Source of the DNA: Promethearchaeati archaeon
Lineage (GTDB): Archaea; Asgardarchaeota; Heimdallarchaeia; Heimdallarchaeales; Heimdallarchaeaceae
DNA: 33,629 nucleotides
Assembly (NCBI GenBank): GCA_013166775.1
Contig: JABLTJ010000035.1
Coordinates: forward strand, 1-33,629
Direction of reading: 5' to 3'
The notes beneath the pieces are model-generated. The model was given only the letters and a program-made list of their open reading frames with translations, searched no databases and was not told the origin of the DNA. The position numbers were made by a program, and so were the translations under genes. Shown here in pieces: positions 15,344-23,123 of this stretch; the stretch's first letter is position 1; every line of letters starts with the position of its first letter.

Positions 15344-17128
15344 ATGTCTCAAGAAATAATTGAGTGGGATTTGTCAAGTTTATACAAGGGAACTGATGAT
15401 CCTCGAATAGATAAAGATATTAAAGAAATAGAAGCAAAAGTAAAAAAACTCATTGAGAAAGCTAAAGGAAATCTGAATTCTGATTTATTGACTCCTACTC
15501 AATTGAAAGAGTGGTTTGAATATTATGAAGAAGCTTCTACAAAAGCTTTTTACCTGAATCTATATTCAGGACTTATTTATTCGATAACATCTTTAGATGA
15601 TGAAGTAAAAGCATTAAAAGCTAAGATAGATGATTTTTCTACTAAAATGCAACAAGAAACATTATTCTTTAATTTGGAATTAAATCAAATTTCTGAAGAA
15701 AGATTCAAAGAACTAGTTAATTCTCCGGTTCTTTCAAACTACAAACATGAAATAGAGTATAATAGGCTAGAGAAAGCTCACCAGCTCTCTGAGAGCGAGG
15801 AGCAAATAGTTTTAATGAAAGATCTGACAGGAAGAAAAGGTTTCCGAAAACTCTACAGTGAGATTACAAGTGGTTTCACATATGAATTTGATGTAGATGG
15901 TGAAAAGAAAACTATGACAGGTTCAGAATTATTTTCTCTTATGTATCATACAGATAAAGATGTACGATACAATGCTCTTCAAACCTATATCTCTGAATAT
16001 AAGAATAATGAGTTGACTTTTACGCACATTTACAATAATATCTTGAAAGATTGGGTTCAAGAATGTGAAAGAAGAAAATTCAAGACACCTATTGCTAAGA
16101 GAAATCTTGAAAACGAAGTAGACGATGATATCGTAGAAACTCTTGGAAAGGTTACTACTAAGAGCAACACTATAGTAGAGAAATACTACAACATCAAGAA
16201 AAAGATTCTCAAACTTCCTGAATTAAAGATGTCAGACATCTACGCACCTGTTGGTGAAGTGTCCAAGAAATACAGCTACAAGGAAGCTGTGGAATTAATA
16301 AAGGATGCAAATCAAAATTTCTCTCCGAAATTTAGAGAGATAGTTGAAAAAATGGTAGAGCAAGAACACATTGATGTTACTCCAAGAAAAGGAAAAGTTG
16401 AAGGAGCTTTCTGTAGTTATGGTAAGATGAATGAATATCCCTATGTTTTCTTAAACTTTACTGGAACTGTCGATTCTGTTCTTACTTTAGCTCATGAACT
16501 TGGACATGCAATTCATCATTACTTAATACAACAAAAACAGACTTTTACAAATATTGGATCATCTCTTCCAGTCGCTGAGATTGCTTCAGTATTTAATGAG
16601 ATTGTAGCTTTCGATTTCCTGATTAAACAGGATCTGAGTAAAAAGGATAAGATAGCTTTATTAGCTAATCACATAGAAGGGAATTTCTCAACATCTCATA
16701 GACAAAATGCATTCTATAGATATGAGAAACATATTCATAATTTGATTAAAGAGAAATTGCCAACTACAGACGATTTCAAAGAATCATTCGCAAAAGAAAT
16801 GGAATTGATGTTTGGAAATTCAATCACAAATATTAAGGAAGATTATGAAAGTTATTGTTTTGTCGTTCCACACTTCATTGATGTACCTTTCTATGTTTAT
16901 GCGTACAATATGTCCAACCTATTGGTTATTGCACTATACCAACTCTATCTTGAACAAAAGGAAAAGTTTATTCCAAAATTCATTGATTTACTTTCAGTAG
17001 GAAAAAGTATGACGCCTGCTGAAATGCTTGCTAGAATGGGGATAGACCTAACAGATTCAACTTTCTGGCATAAAGGAATAGATTATCTTTCTAGAAAAAT
17101 AGATGAATTAGAAGAATTAATCAACTAA
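15344..17128 (+). CDS. pepF: M3-family oligoendopeptidase F-like metallopeptidase
   Basis: This is a zinc oligopeptidase that cuts short peptides in the cytoplasm. The 594 residues begin in the PepF manner (EIIEWDLSSLYKGTDDPRI), continue through a helical N-terminal domain with the GRKGFRKLYSEITSGF segment (about 163-178), and carry the zinc site TLAHELGHAIHH: His384, Glu385 and His388, with the third ligand Glu412 in PVAEIASVFNEIVAFD. Length and motif order match M3B oligoendopeptidases. No signal peptide is seen. Together with the TldD/TldE pair and the OppA-like binding protein it points to peptide use. It has its own TATA-like box and a T-rich tract after the stop. Confidence 0.95.
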   Translation: MSQEIIEWDLSSLYKGTDDPRIDKDIKEIEAKVKKLIEKAKGNLNSDLLTPTQLKEWFEYYEEASTKAFYLNLYSGLIYSITSLDDEVKALKAKIDDFSTKMQQETLFFNLELNQISEERFKELVNSPVLSNYKHEIEYNRLEKAHQLSESEEQIVLMKDLTGRKGFRKLYSEITSGFTYEFDVDGEKKTMTGSELFSLMYHTDKDVRYNALQTYISEYKNNELTFTHIYNNILKDWVQECERRKFKTPIAKRNLENEVDDDIVETLGKVTTKSNTIVEKYYNIKKKILKLPELKMSDIYAPVGEVSKKYSYKEAVELIKDANQNFSPKFREIVEKMVEQEHIDVTPRKGKVEGAFCSYGKMNEYPYVFLNFTGTVDSVLTLAHELGHAIHHYLIQQKQTFTNIGSSLPVAEIASVFNEIVAFDFLIKQDLSKKDKIALLANHIEGNFSTSHRQNAFYRYEKHIHNLIKEKLPTTDDFKESFAKEMELMFGNSITNIKEDYESYCFVVPHFIDVPFYVYAYNMSNLLVIALYQLYLEQKEKFIPKFIDLLSVGKSMTPAEMLARMGIDLTDSTFWHKGIDYLSRKIDELEELIN

Positions 17129-17150
17129 TTCTCTTCTCTTTTATATTTTA
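17129..17150 (+). terminator. T-rich tract after the PepF-like gene
   Basis: CT-rich sequence with runs of four T directly follows the stop codon. It is a possible U-run terminator with no hairpin. Confidence 0.3.
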
Positions 17151-17216
17151 TGACAATAAAATAGTATGTTAAGAAAAGTTATAAGGGTTTAAGAGACAAT
17201 ATTGTCGGAGAGTCCA

Positions 17217-17435
17217 ATGAGGAATCTATTTGAATCGGTGAATATTCGAGCAACTTTTGTTGGATTAGTTGTGGCTGAAATCATCCTTATTGCTTTTCTA
17301 ATATCATTTGATATTGCGAGGGGTGGAATGACTATTATTGGTTATGTTATCTGGAGTTTAGTTTTCATAATATTCTTTCCAATACTTCTAAAACAATGGT
17401 CAAAGTATAAGAACGGTGATAATGGAGATAATTGA
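17217..17435 (+). CDS. Small two-span membrane protein
   Basis: No family is recognised. From the ATG at 17217 it has 72 residues with two hydrophobic segments (about 12-28 and 36-58) and a short charged tail (KQWSKYKNGDNGDN). A TTG five codons upstream (17202) is also open, but a GGAG (17207-17210) lies just before the ATG and the TATA-like GTTATAAG at 17179-17186 fits the ATG better. It stands between the PepF-like and PHP genes with separate spacing, so it is probably transcribed alone. Confidence 0.55.
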   Translation: MRNLFESVNIRATFVGLVVAEIILIAFLISFDIARGGMTIIGYVIWSLVFIIFFPILLKQWSKYKNGDNGDN

Positions 17436-17500
17436 ATAAAAAATCAAATTATTTTATTTTCATCACAAATTTGATAAAGAAATAATTTCATGATGTTTTA

Positions 17501-18154
17501 ATGAAACTTTCAGATTTTCACACTCACACAATATTGTCAGACGGAGTTTTAATTCCTGCTGAACAGATAAGAAGATTAATTGTAGGAGGACTGGATACTG
17601 TTGCTATAACGGACCATATTGATTCTGCAACAGTTGATTATGTTCTGAATAGCCTTGAAAAAATTAGGAACGATTTTGACGATTATATTACGTTCTTACC
17701 AGGAGTGGAGATTACACATGTTTTACCTTCCCAGATTCCAGCACTAGCTAAGAAAGCAAAACAAAGGAATTTCTTGGTTGTGGTTCATGGTGAAACTATT
17801 GTAGAATCTGTAATTGAGGGGACAAATAGAGCTGCTGTAATGTGCCCAGATGTAGATATTCTAGCACATCCTGGAATTTTAACATTGGAGGAAGCACAAC
17901 TAGCAAAAGATAATGATGTTTTTCTTGAGATAACAACTCGCGGAGGGCATTCTTTAGGGAATGGGTTAGTTGCTGAATTAGCCAATAAAACTAGAGCTAA
18001 AATGATACTCAATACAGATTCACATCGACCTGGGGATTTTCTAACCAAAGAATTAAGAGAAAAAACTGCTTTAGGGGCTGGAATACCAGAGACAATATTT
18101 GAGGAATTGTTTATTAAAAATCCAGAGGAGATTGTTAGAAGGATTATCAAATAG
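17501..18154 (+). CDS. PHP-domain phosphoesterase
   Basis: This is a metal-dependent phosphoesterase of the polymerase-and-histidinol-phosphatase superfamily. All the ligand motifs can be placed in the 217 residues: DFHTHTILSDG (His7, His9, Asp14), ITDHID (Asp38, His39), PGVEITH (Glu70), VVHGE (His96), LAHPG (His123) and NTDSHRPGD (Asp173, His175). The ligand set is complete, so an active trinuclear site is expected. It is a bare PHP domain, as in histidinol phosphatase or nucleotide/RNA-end phosphoesterases, so the substrate is open. The F420-type reductase gene follows 11 bases after its stop and is probably in the same operon. Confidence 0.9.
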   Translation: MKLSDFHTHTILSDGVLIPAEQIRRLIVGGLDTVAITDHIDSATVDYVLNSLEKIRNDFDDYITFLPGVEITHVLPSQIPALAKKAKQRNFLVVVHGETIVESVIEGTNRAAVMCPDVDILAHPGILTLEEAQLAKDNDVFLEITTRGGHSLGNGLVAELANKTRAKMILNTDSHRPGDFLTKELREKTALGAGIPETIFEELFIKNPEEIVRRIIK

Positions 18155-18165
18155 TAGGGATTTAA

Positions 18166-18696
18166 TTGAGTGAAAAATTCAAATTAAATGAAAAATCAAT
18201 CGTTGCAAGACATCAGAAAGGCAATGTTAGATTCAGAAAATTTACTAAACAATTGAATCGAATTTTTAGTTTCTTATATCGAATCAATCTTCTCCCACTA
18301 TTTGGAGTAGGGAGAACTATGATACTTCTAAAAACTATTGGGAGAAAAACAGGAAAAAAACGAACTACACCGGTTCTTTGTAGGATCTTTCATACAGGGG
18401 AATTAACACTTTATAGTGCTAGAGGGAAGAAAGCTGATTGGTTGAGAAACATCTTAGCAGATGAGAAGAAACAAACCAATATCCAAAAAGGTTTCCGAAG
18501 GATGAAAGTCGAAGCTAAGTTAGTAGAACCTGTAGAAGAGAGAGAGGAGCATTTAAAGTACTGGTTTGAGAATTTAGATGATGCAAAGTATATTTTTGGA
18601 TACGAACGTGATAAACATGGAGATGTAACAGCAACAGAAGAGTTCAAAAAAATAGCTAAATCTATTGAATTTATTCAACTAATTCCAGTAAAATAA
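18166..18696 (+). CDS. Deazaflavin (F420)-dependent nitroreductase-like protein (Ddn family)
   Basis: The 176 residues match the Ddn/F420H2-dependent reductase split-barrel family. The run LKTIGRKTGKKRTTPVLCRI (about 50-69) is the hallmark LxTxGRKTGxxRxxPL motif, followed by YSARGKKADWLRNILAD (about 78-94), corresponding to the GG-x4-P-x-W-x2-NL segment that contacts the cofactor. Such proteins reduce quinones or other acceptors with F420H2, which archaea make. The start must be TTG at 18166, because the first ATG nearby is in another frame; a GGGA lies just before it. It follows the PHP gene by 11 bases and meets the nucleotidyltransferase gene tail to tail with no gap. Confidence 0.85.
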   Translation: MSEKFKLNEKSIVARHQKGNVRFRKFTKQLNRIFSFLYRINLLPLFGVGRTMILLKTIGRKTGKKRTTPVLCRIFHTGELTLYSARGKKADWLRNILADEKKQTNIQKGFRRMKVEAKLVEPVEEREEHLKYWFENLDDAKYIFGYERDKHGDVTATEEFKKIAKSIEFIQLIPVK

Positions 18697-19533
18697 TCAA
18701 AATAATTGTTCTCTTTCATCTAAGCTTTGTATTTCTTCAAAACAAATCTTAAGTATGTCATATCCAGATGAAATTATCCTTCTAAGCGTTTGAGAATTTG
18801 AAAATCCTTCCATGAAACCGATCCAGCCCTCATAATAATAGTCCTTATAATTTTCAGCTAATAATACGTAATCGTATTTTTCAAGCTCTTCACTAATCTT
18901 TGTTCTATTCATCTCCCATAAATCAAGAGGTGTATCATGTAATTGACTGAGAAGTCTAATAGGAGAAGGTGATACTCTCCAAAGCATTCGTCTTACTAAT
19001 ACCCAAAGATCTAAACCAGTGCGATCAATCATACTCATTGGTAATGAAGATAAGAATTCTTCTAGTTTTAGTAATTCTTTTTTATCCGTCTCTCTTATGA
19101 ATTCAATTGAAGGCTTTTCCATTTCTTCTGGTTTTCCTATCATTAGAGTTATTTCATTTAACTTAGGCTGAATGAAATCACGAATTATAAGTAAATGATT
19201 TAGATGAATAATCTGAACTCTTGGAATGTGAAAATAATTGGGATTTCTCTCAATGAAAGTACTTTCATACAACTCTGAGAGGTTTACTGATTCATAGAAA
19301 GAGTCATCTTTTTGGAATAGATCAGAGTATTCTCTTGTTTTAATATGTATATCAACATCGCTAAGGATGGGAACATAATCAATAAAAGTATCCCATTTTT
19401 TTACAGCTGAACCTTTGCTGTAAGCATAATCAATTGTTGCAGAATAATTTTCTTCAAAAATATTTTTCCAAATATCTAAGCAAAGCTCAACTTCTTCTTT
19501 TGCTTGCTTCATATATTCGGAATATTCACTCAT
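18697..19533 (-). CDS. Nucleotidyltransferase-fold protein
   Basis: The N-terminal part carries the polymerase-beta-type nucleotidyltransferase signature. KGSAVKKWDTFIDYVPILSDVDIHI spans about 40-64, with Gly41-Ser42 and the two metal-binding acids Asp59 and Asp61 (SDVDIH). The third acid is not certain. The rest (about 95-278) is helical, with Trp-rich segments such as LDLWVLVRRMLWRVSP, as in kanamycin-nucleotidyltransferase-like or MNT-type proteins. The active-site pair is intact, so nucleotidyl transfer is plausible, but the acceptor is unknown. No HEPN-type partner gene lies beside it, so a toxin-antitoxin role is not supported. Confidence 0.7.
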   Translation of the reverse strand: MSEYSEYMKQAKEEVELCLDIWKNIFEENYSATIDYAYSKGSAVKKWDTFIDYVPILSDVDIHIKTREYSDLFQKDDSFYESVNLSELYESTFIERNPNYFHIPRVQIIHLNHLLIIRDFIQPKLNEITLMIGKPEEMEKPSIEFIRETDKKELLKLEEFLSSLPMSMIDRTGLDLWVLVRRMLWRVSPSPIRLLSQLHDTPLDLWEMNRTKISEELEKYDYVLLAENYKDYYYEGWIGFMEGFSNSQTLRRIISSGYDILKICFEEIQSLDEREQLF

Positions 19534-19623
19534 CTTCAGAACAAAATAGTATGAGTTTATATCTTATTTCATTCGAGATTCAAATAATCATTGTTACATT
19601 GAGTAATTTTTTTGAGTATAAAA

Positions 19624-20527
19624 TGAACTTTTATTTATTTGATATGAAATATGTTTTTGGACCAGTTCCTTTTAGAAAATTAGCAAGATCTCTTGGAATT
19701 AATCCCATACTTCCAAAAACTTGTAATTTTTCATGTGTCTATTGTCAGTTGGGTAGAACAACTAATTTTACAAATGAGAGAATGATGTTCTTTCTTGAAG
19801 AAATCATAAAAGAAGTAAAAATAGTGATTGAAATAGAGAAAAAAATAGACTTTATTACAATAGCTGGAGATGGAGAACCTACGCTATATTTTGGCTTATC
19901 AACTTATGAAGGAATAATAAAGATATCCAGTATCTCTATTGCAATTATTACAAATGGAGCTCTTCTTTACCAAGAGGATGTTAGGACAGATTTTTTAGAT
20001 GCTGATATTGTTAAGCCTGCTTTTGTTGCACTAAATGAAATTTTTTTCAGAACAATTGATCGACCTCACAAAGACATTACTTTAGAGAAATTAATTAAGG
20101 GATTAAAAATCTTCAGAATAGAATACAAAGACGAGATATTGTTAAAAGCAATATGATTAAAGAAAAAAACAGTGATTTCCAAACTTTGTCAAATAAATGA
20201 AACTATTCTGGATTTTAAGGCAGACAGGAATTATATCAATGTACCAATTCGTCCTCCAGTTAAATCATGGATTGAAATCCCCTCTTCTTTGAACCTCCAT
20301 GAAGCTCAAGAAATACTCAATACTGAAAATATAATTCATTACGAGGAAATACTCGTTAGAAGTGAAAATAAAGAAACAACAAGTGAAGAATTAAGATTAG
20401 AGATAACTGGAAGAAACCCATTAAGAGAAGATCAATTTCATCTCTTTTTCCAAATTTATCTGAAAGAGACGTCTTAAGAATTCTGCAAGAAATGAAAAAG
20501 GATAAGAAAATGAGAGAGACAATCTAA
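19624..20527 (+). pseudogene. Broken radical SAM protein gene (COG0731-like)
   Basis: The start MKYVFGPVPFRKLARSLGIN (from 19645, or MNFYLFD from 19624) and KTCNFSCVYCQLGRTTNFTN carry the intact CxxxCxxC cluster motif of COG0731-type Fe-S oxidoreductases. GDGEPTLYFGL, ITNGALL and IDRPHKD follow in order. The frame then breaks. An in-frame TGA lies at 20154-20156. The missing MIKEKNSDF-like segment is read in another frame from about 20153, the original frame returns with RNYINVPIRPPVKSW (about 20230-20274), and a further shift near 20435 moves the C-terminal LSERDVLRILQEMKK to a third frame ending at 20527. At least three lesions are therefore seen while neighbouring genes are intact, so this is a decayed gene rather than sequencing noise. 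A functional N-terminal fragment cannot be fully excluded. Confidence 0.8.
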
Positions 20528-20582
20528 AATAAAAAGAATTTTGGACAATGAAAAAATGAAAATAAACGCATGTTTTTAAAGG

Positions 20583-20592
20583 TTAAATATAG
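20583..20592 (+). promoter_or_regulatory. TATA-like box of the TPR operon
   Basis: TTAAATATAG is centred about 35 bases before the ATG at 20623, implying a short leader of roughly 10 bases. Confidence 0.35.
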
Positions 20593-20622
20593 AAATTATC
20601 AAGAATACGCAAGTGAGAGCAC

Positions 20623-21936
20623 ATGAGTTTTGAGAGAGATAAAGGAGATGAATTTTTCACTCAATTTAATTTCCGAGTAGCATTCCATTGGTATCTCAAA
20701 GCTCGAGAAAAACTCTTTTTAGAAGGCAAGGAGGAAGAACTTCGCAGTGTAGAAATTAAAGTAGCTAGATGTATGGCACTGCTTGGAATGAAGAAAGAAT
20801 CTATTGAACTTCTCAGAGAACTAGCCGAACAAACAAAAGAAAGGCTTCTAATTGATGAATATTATCTAGTAGTTCTAGAATTAATTGCAACTCTCTTCTC
20901 CTATGGCTGCTATATAGAAGGGAAGGAATATCTGGACCAATTAGAAGAAGAAATAATTACAGATTCCAATATTCAGATTTTCTTTAGATATTGGCAAACT
21001 AGAGCTCAGCTAGAAATTATTTACCACAATCTGGAAAGAGCTAGGGAATTGGTAAAATTCCTAATGGATAAAGCAAAGGGAATGGGAAATGATCCTTATT
21101 ATTATGAATTGCAGGTTCTACAAGCTCAAATTGATGCTGAAGAAGGTGATGTTTTAAAAGCTTATTCAAATGTTGATGAAGCGTACAAATTCTTTCAAGA
21201 TTCTCCATTTGAAAGAGCTGCTTTTGAGAAAAAAATTCTGCTCTCACAATTCGTAGAAGAACCTGCTGAAACAATAAGATTAATCGATGAATATCTAGAA
21301 AGATATCAACCAGATGATATCCATCCATTAATTTTTAATGCACAAAGAATTGAGTTAGAACTTCGATCTGAACAAATCACTCCTACTATTGCAGCTGAAA
21401 AAGGAGAAAGAATTCTTGCTAATGCAGAGAGTATAGAGCATCTAGAACTTGGGGCAAAAATCAGAAGACTTCTCGCAGGATTGTATCAATCGTTAGGAGA
21501 TTCTAAAAGAGCATATTATGCGTTTGAAAAAACAAGAAAATACTTCATTTCGCAAAACCTCGAATATGAGGAAGCTGTAACATTTTTCATTTTCTTACCT
21601 GTAATGTTACAATTTCATTCTGCTAAAATGTTAGGAATAGCAGGATTATATGGAGGAATGACTGGAAAAAGCAAGGAATTTATCGAATCTATAGATCTTG
21701 CAGTAGAGATGGAAAGAATAAAAGAAATATTTGAAAAATTTAATGATCCAGTTAGATCAAAGATGGCTCTATTTTTCCAGTTATCCTATAAAATTTCAAT
21801 GATAGGCTATGGTTCTGAATTCAATGATTCTATTCATGAAATCAAAAATATCTATCAATGGATGCTTGATAAAGGAGAATTGCACTATTCAGAAATGATA
21901 GGGCAGTTTTTGGAACTAGTAAAGCAATTCAGGTAG
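20623..21936 (+). CDS. Tetratricopeptide-like repeat protein
   Basis: The 437 residues are almost wholly helical, arranged as repeated helix pairs with TPR-type spacing. Examples are RVAFHWYLKAREKLFLEGKEEELR (about 18-41), MALLGMKKESIELLRELAEQ, and later ESIEHLELGAKIRRLLAGLYQSLGDSKRAYYAFEKTRKYFI (about 270-311). Such repeats form protein-binding solenoids. No enzymatic domain is seen. The downstream 21948 gene follows by 11 bases with a clear AGGAGA ribosome site, so the two are co-transcribed and may interact. A second TPR-type protein lies at 30843-32492, different in length and with an acidic head. The binding partner is unknown. Confidence 0.75.
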   Translation: MSFERDKGDEFFTQFNFRVAFHWYLKAREKLFLEGKEEELRSVEIKVARCMALLGMKKESIELLRELAEQTKERLLIDEYYLVVLELIATLFSYGCYIEGKEYLDQLEEEIITDSNIQIFFRYWQTRAQLEIIYHNLERARELVKFLMDKAKGMGNDPYYYELQVLQAQIDAEEGDVLKAYSNVDEAYKFFQDSPFERAAFEKKILLSQFVEEPAETIRLIDEYLERYQPDDIHPLIFNAQRIELELRSEQITPTIAAEKGERILANAESIEHLELGAKIRRLLAGLYQSLGDSKRAYYAFEKTRKYFISQNLEYEEAVTFFIFLPVMLQFHSAKMLGIAGLYGGMTGKSKEFIESIDLAVEMERIKEIFEKFNDPVRSKMALFFQLSYKISMIGYGSEFNDSIHEIKNIYQWMLDKGELHYSEMIGQFLELVKQFR

Positions 21937-21940
21937 GAGA
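21935..21940 (+). promoter_or_regulatory. Shine-Dalgarno sequence for the 21948 gene
   Basis: AGGAGA overlaps the stop of the TPR gene and stands 7 bases before the ATG at 21948. Confidence 0.5.
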
Positions 21941-21947
21941 AAGTTTC

Positions 21948-22754
21948 ATGAAAACATACAAACCCGCTGAAAGAATTCAGATTTATACACCTTTACACAA
22001 ACTAATGGGTTTGATTTGTAAAGAAAATGAGGAAGAGATCGAAAATGAGAAATATGACGATATCATTCTGGATTCTCCTACTTCGAGAAATCAAAAGAAA
22101 ATAATCAAGAGGATACCAGATCCAGTTGAGAGATTAGCTATTCTCGCTTTAACTGCAAAACGTATGGCAGACAAAGAAAAAACTGATGATCGAAATATTC
22201 TTTTTTCTCTTTCACGTATACCATATTTTCTGTTTCCTAATTTCAATGAAGAAACTATTATTCTTTACTCACAAGCTGAGCTTGAAGAGGTTAATGAACT
22301 AATAAACATTATAACTAAGAACCTTCCGCAACATTCCCCGAGATTTGATGATAGACTCCTTATTATACTAAAAATTGAATATTATGTAAATACTTTCCTT
22401 TACTTTGCTATGTCAATGTCAGAAAAGAGATTTCCATTTGGAAGTGAATTTTATGAGTTCTTAAGTTTCATAATTCATGAGTTTTATACAATTTTAAGAC
22501 CACGAAAAGAAGAGAATCCAAAAGAAGTCAAGAATCTGATTTCAGTTTTAGAACCATACATAAATTATACTACAATAATTTACTTTTTAGAACATTATCC
22601 AGAACAAACAAATGAACTTACTTATGTTTTAATAAATATTCGAAAAGTGGATTTTTCTAACAATGAAAAGGAATTACTTGAAGAAGTACTAAAAGAAACA
22701 ATATTAATCAACTCTGAAGATAAAAAAGAGCTTTTCAGTAAATTACAACTCTAA
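21948..22754 (+). CDS. Uncharacterised helical partner of the TPR protein
   Basis: No family is recognised. The 268 residues are soluble and mostly helical, with strings such as RIPDPVERLAILALTAKRMADKEK (about 56-79), EEVNELINIITKNLPQ, and a Glu/Lys-rich end (KELLEEVLKETILI). There are few glycines and no obvious catalytic motif. The conserved-looking RIPDPVERL opening could be a short recognition segment. It directly follows the TPR gene, with 11 bases and a ribosome site between them, so a shared complex is the simplest idea. The CutA gene that follows has its own TATA-like box. Confidence 0.65.
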   Translation: MKTYKPAERIQIYTPLHKLMGLICKENEEEIENEKYDDIILDSPTSRNQKKIIKRIPDPVERLAILALTAKRMADKEKTDDRNILFSLSRIPYFLFPNFNEETIILYSQAELEEVNELINIITKNLPQHSPRFDDRLLIILKIEYYVNTFLYFAMSMSEKRFPFGSEFYEFLSFIIHEFYTILRPRKEENPKEVKNLISVLEPYINYTTIIYFLEHYPEQTNELTYVLINIRKVDFSNNEKELLEEVLKETILINSEDKKELFSKLQL

Positions 22755-22767
22755 TGTTTTATGTAAG

Positions 22768-22777
22768 AATATATAAG
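22768..22777 (+). promoter_or_regulatory. TATA-like box of the cutA gene
   Basis: AATATATAAG is centred 26 bases before the ATG at 22799, separating cutA from the TPR operon. Confidence 0.5.
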
Positions 22778-22798
22778 TGACTTTATTCAGTTGAATCT

Positions 22799-23116
22799 AT
22801 GGAAAAGAAGATTATTCAAATTCAAACAACTCTCAATTCAGAAGAAGAAGTCAAAAGAATTGCAAATAAGTTAATTGAACTGAATTTAGCAGCGTGTGTT
22901 CAATTCTTTCCTATCTCTAGTATCTACAGATGGAAGAATCAGTTTGAAGAATCCAAAGAGTATATTCTATTTATCAAATCAACACTAAAGAACAAAAACA
23001 AAATCCTCGAGTATTTAGAGAAGGAACACACTTACGAACTTCCTGAAATTATGGTTACAAGCTTAGATTATGTTTCCAAGGATTATTCTAAATGGGTGGA
23101 AGAAGAAACACATTAA
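22799..23116 (+). CDS. cutA: CutA1-type divalent cation tolerance protein
   Basis: This small trimeric ferredoxin-like protein is linked to copper and other divalent-metal tolerance in bacteria; the archaeal role is less clear. The 105 residues carry the family landmarks: AACVQFFPISSIYRWKNQFEESKEYILFIKS (about 31-61) and the C-terminal YELPEIMVTSLDYVSKDYSKWVEEE (about 79-103), whose LPEI and WV segments are highly conserved. The Cys of AACVQ is kept. The gene is full length. It is convergent with the MgtE-type transporter gene, leaving only 7 bases between stops. Confidence 0.95.
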   Translation: MEKKIIQIQTTLNSEEEVKRIANKLIELNLAACVQFFPISSIYRWKNQFEESKEYILFIKSTLKNKNKILEYLEKEHTYELPEIMVTSLDYVSKDYSKWVEEETH

Positions 23117-23123
23117 AGAAGTT

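Noticed and set aside
18697..19533. MNT-HEPN type toxin-antitoxin pair
   Set aside because: The nucleotidyltransferase fold is there, but no small HEPN gene lies on either side: one neighbour is an F420-type reductase and the other a radical SAM pseudogene.
19434..19623. Upstream extension of the radical SAM frame to 19434
   Set aside because: The extension overlaps the start of the divergent nucleotidyltransferase gene, and family similarity begins only at MKYVFGPVP.
20154..20156. In-frame TGA in the radical SAM gene as a possible selenocysteine codon
   Set aside because: The flanking sequence is itself frameshifted, a further shift occurs downstream, and no SECIS-like hairpin was noticed.
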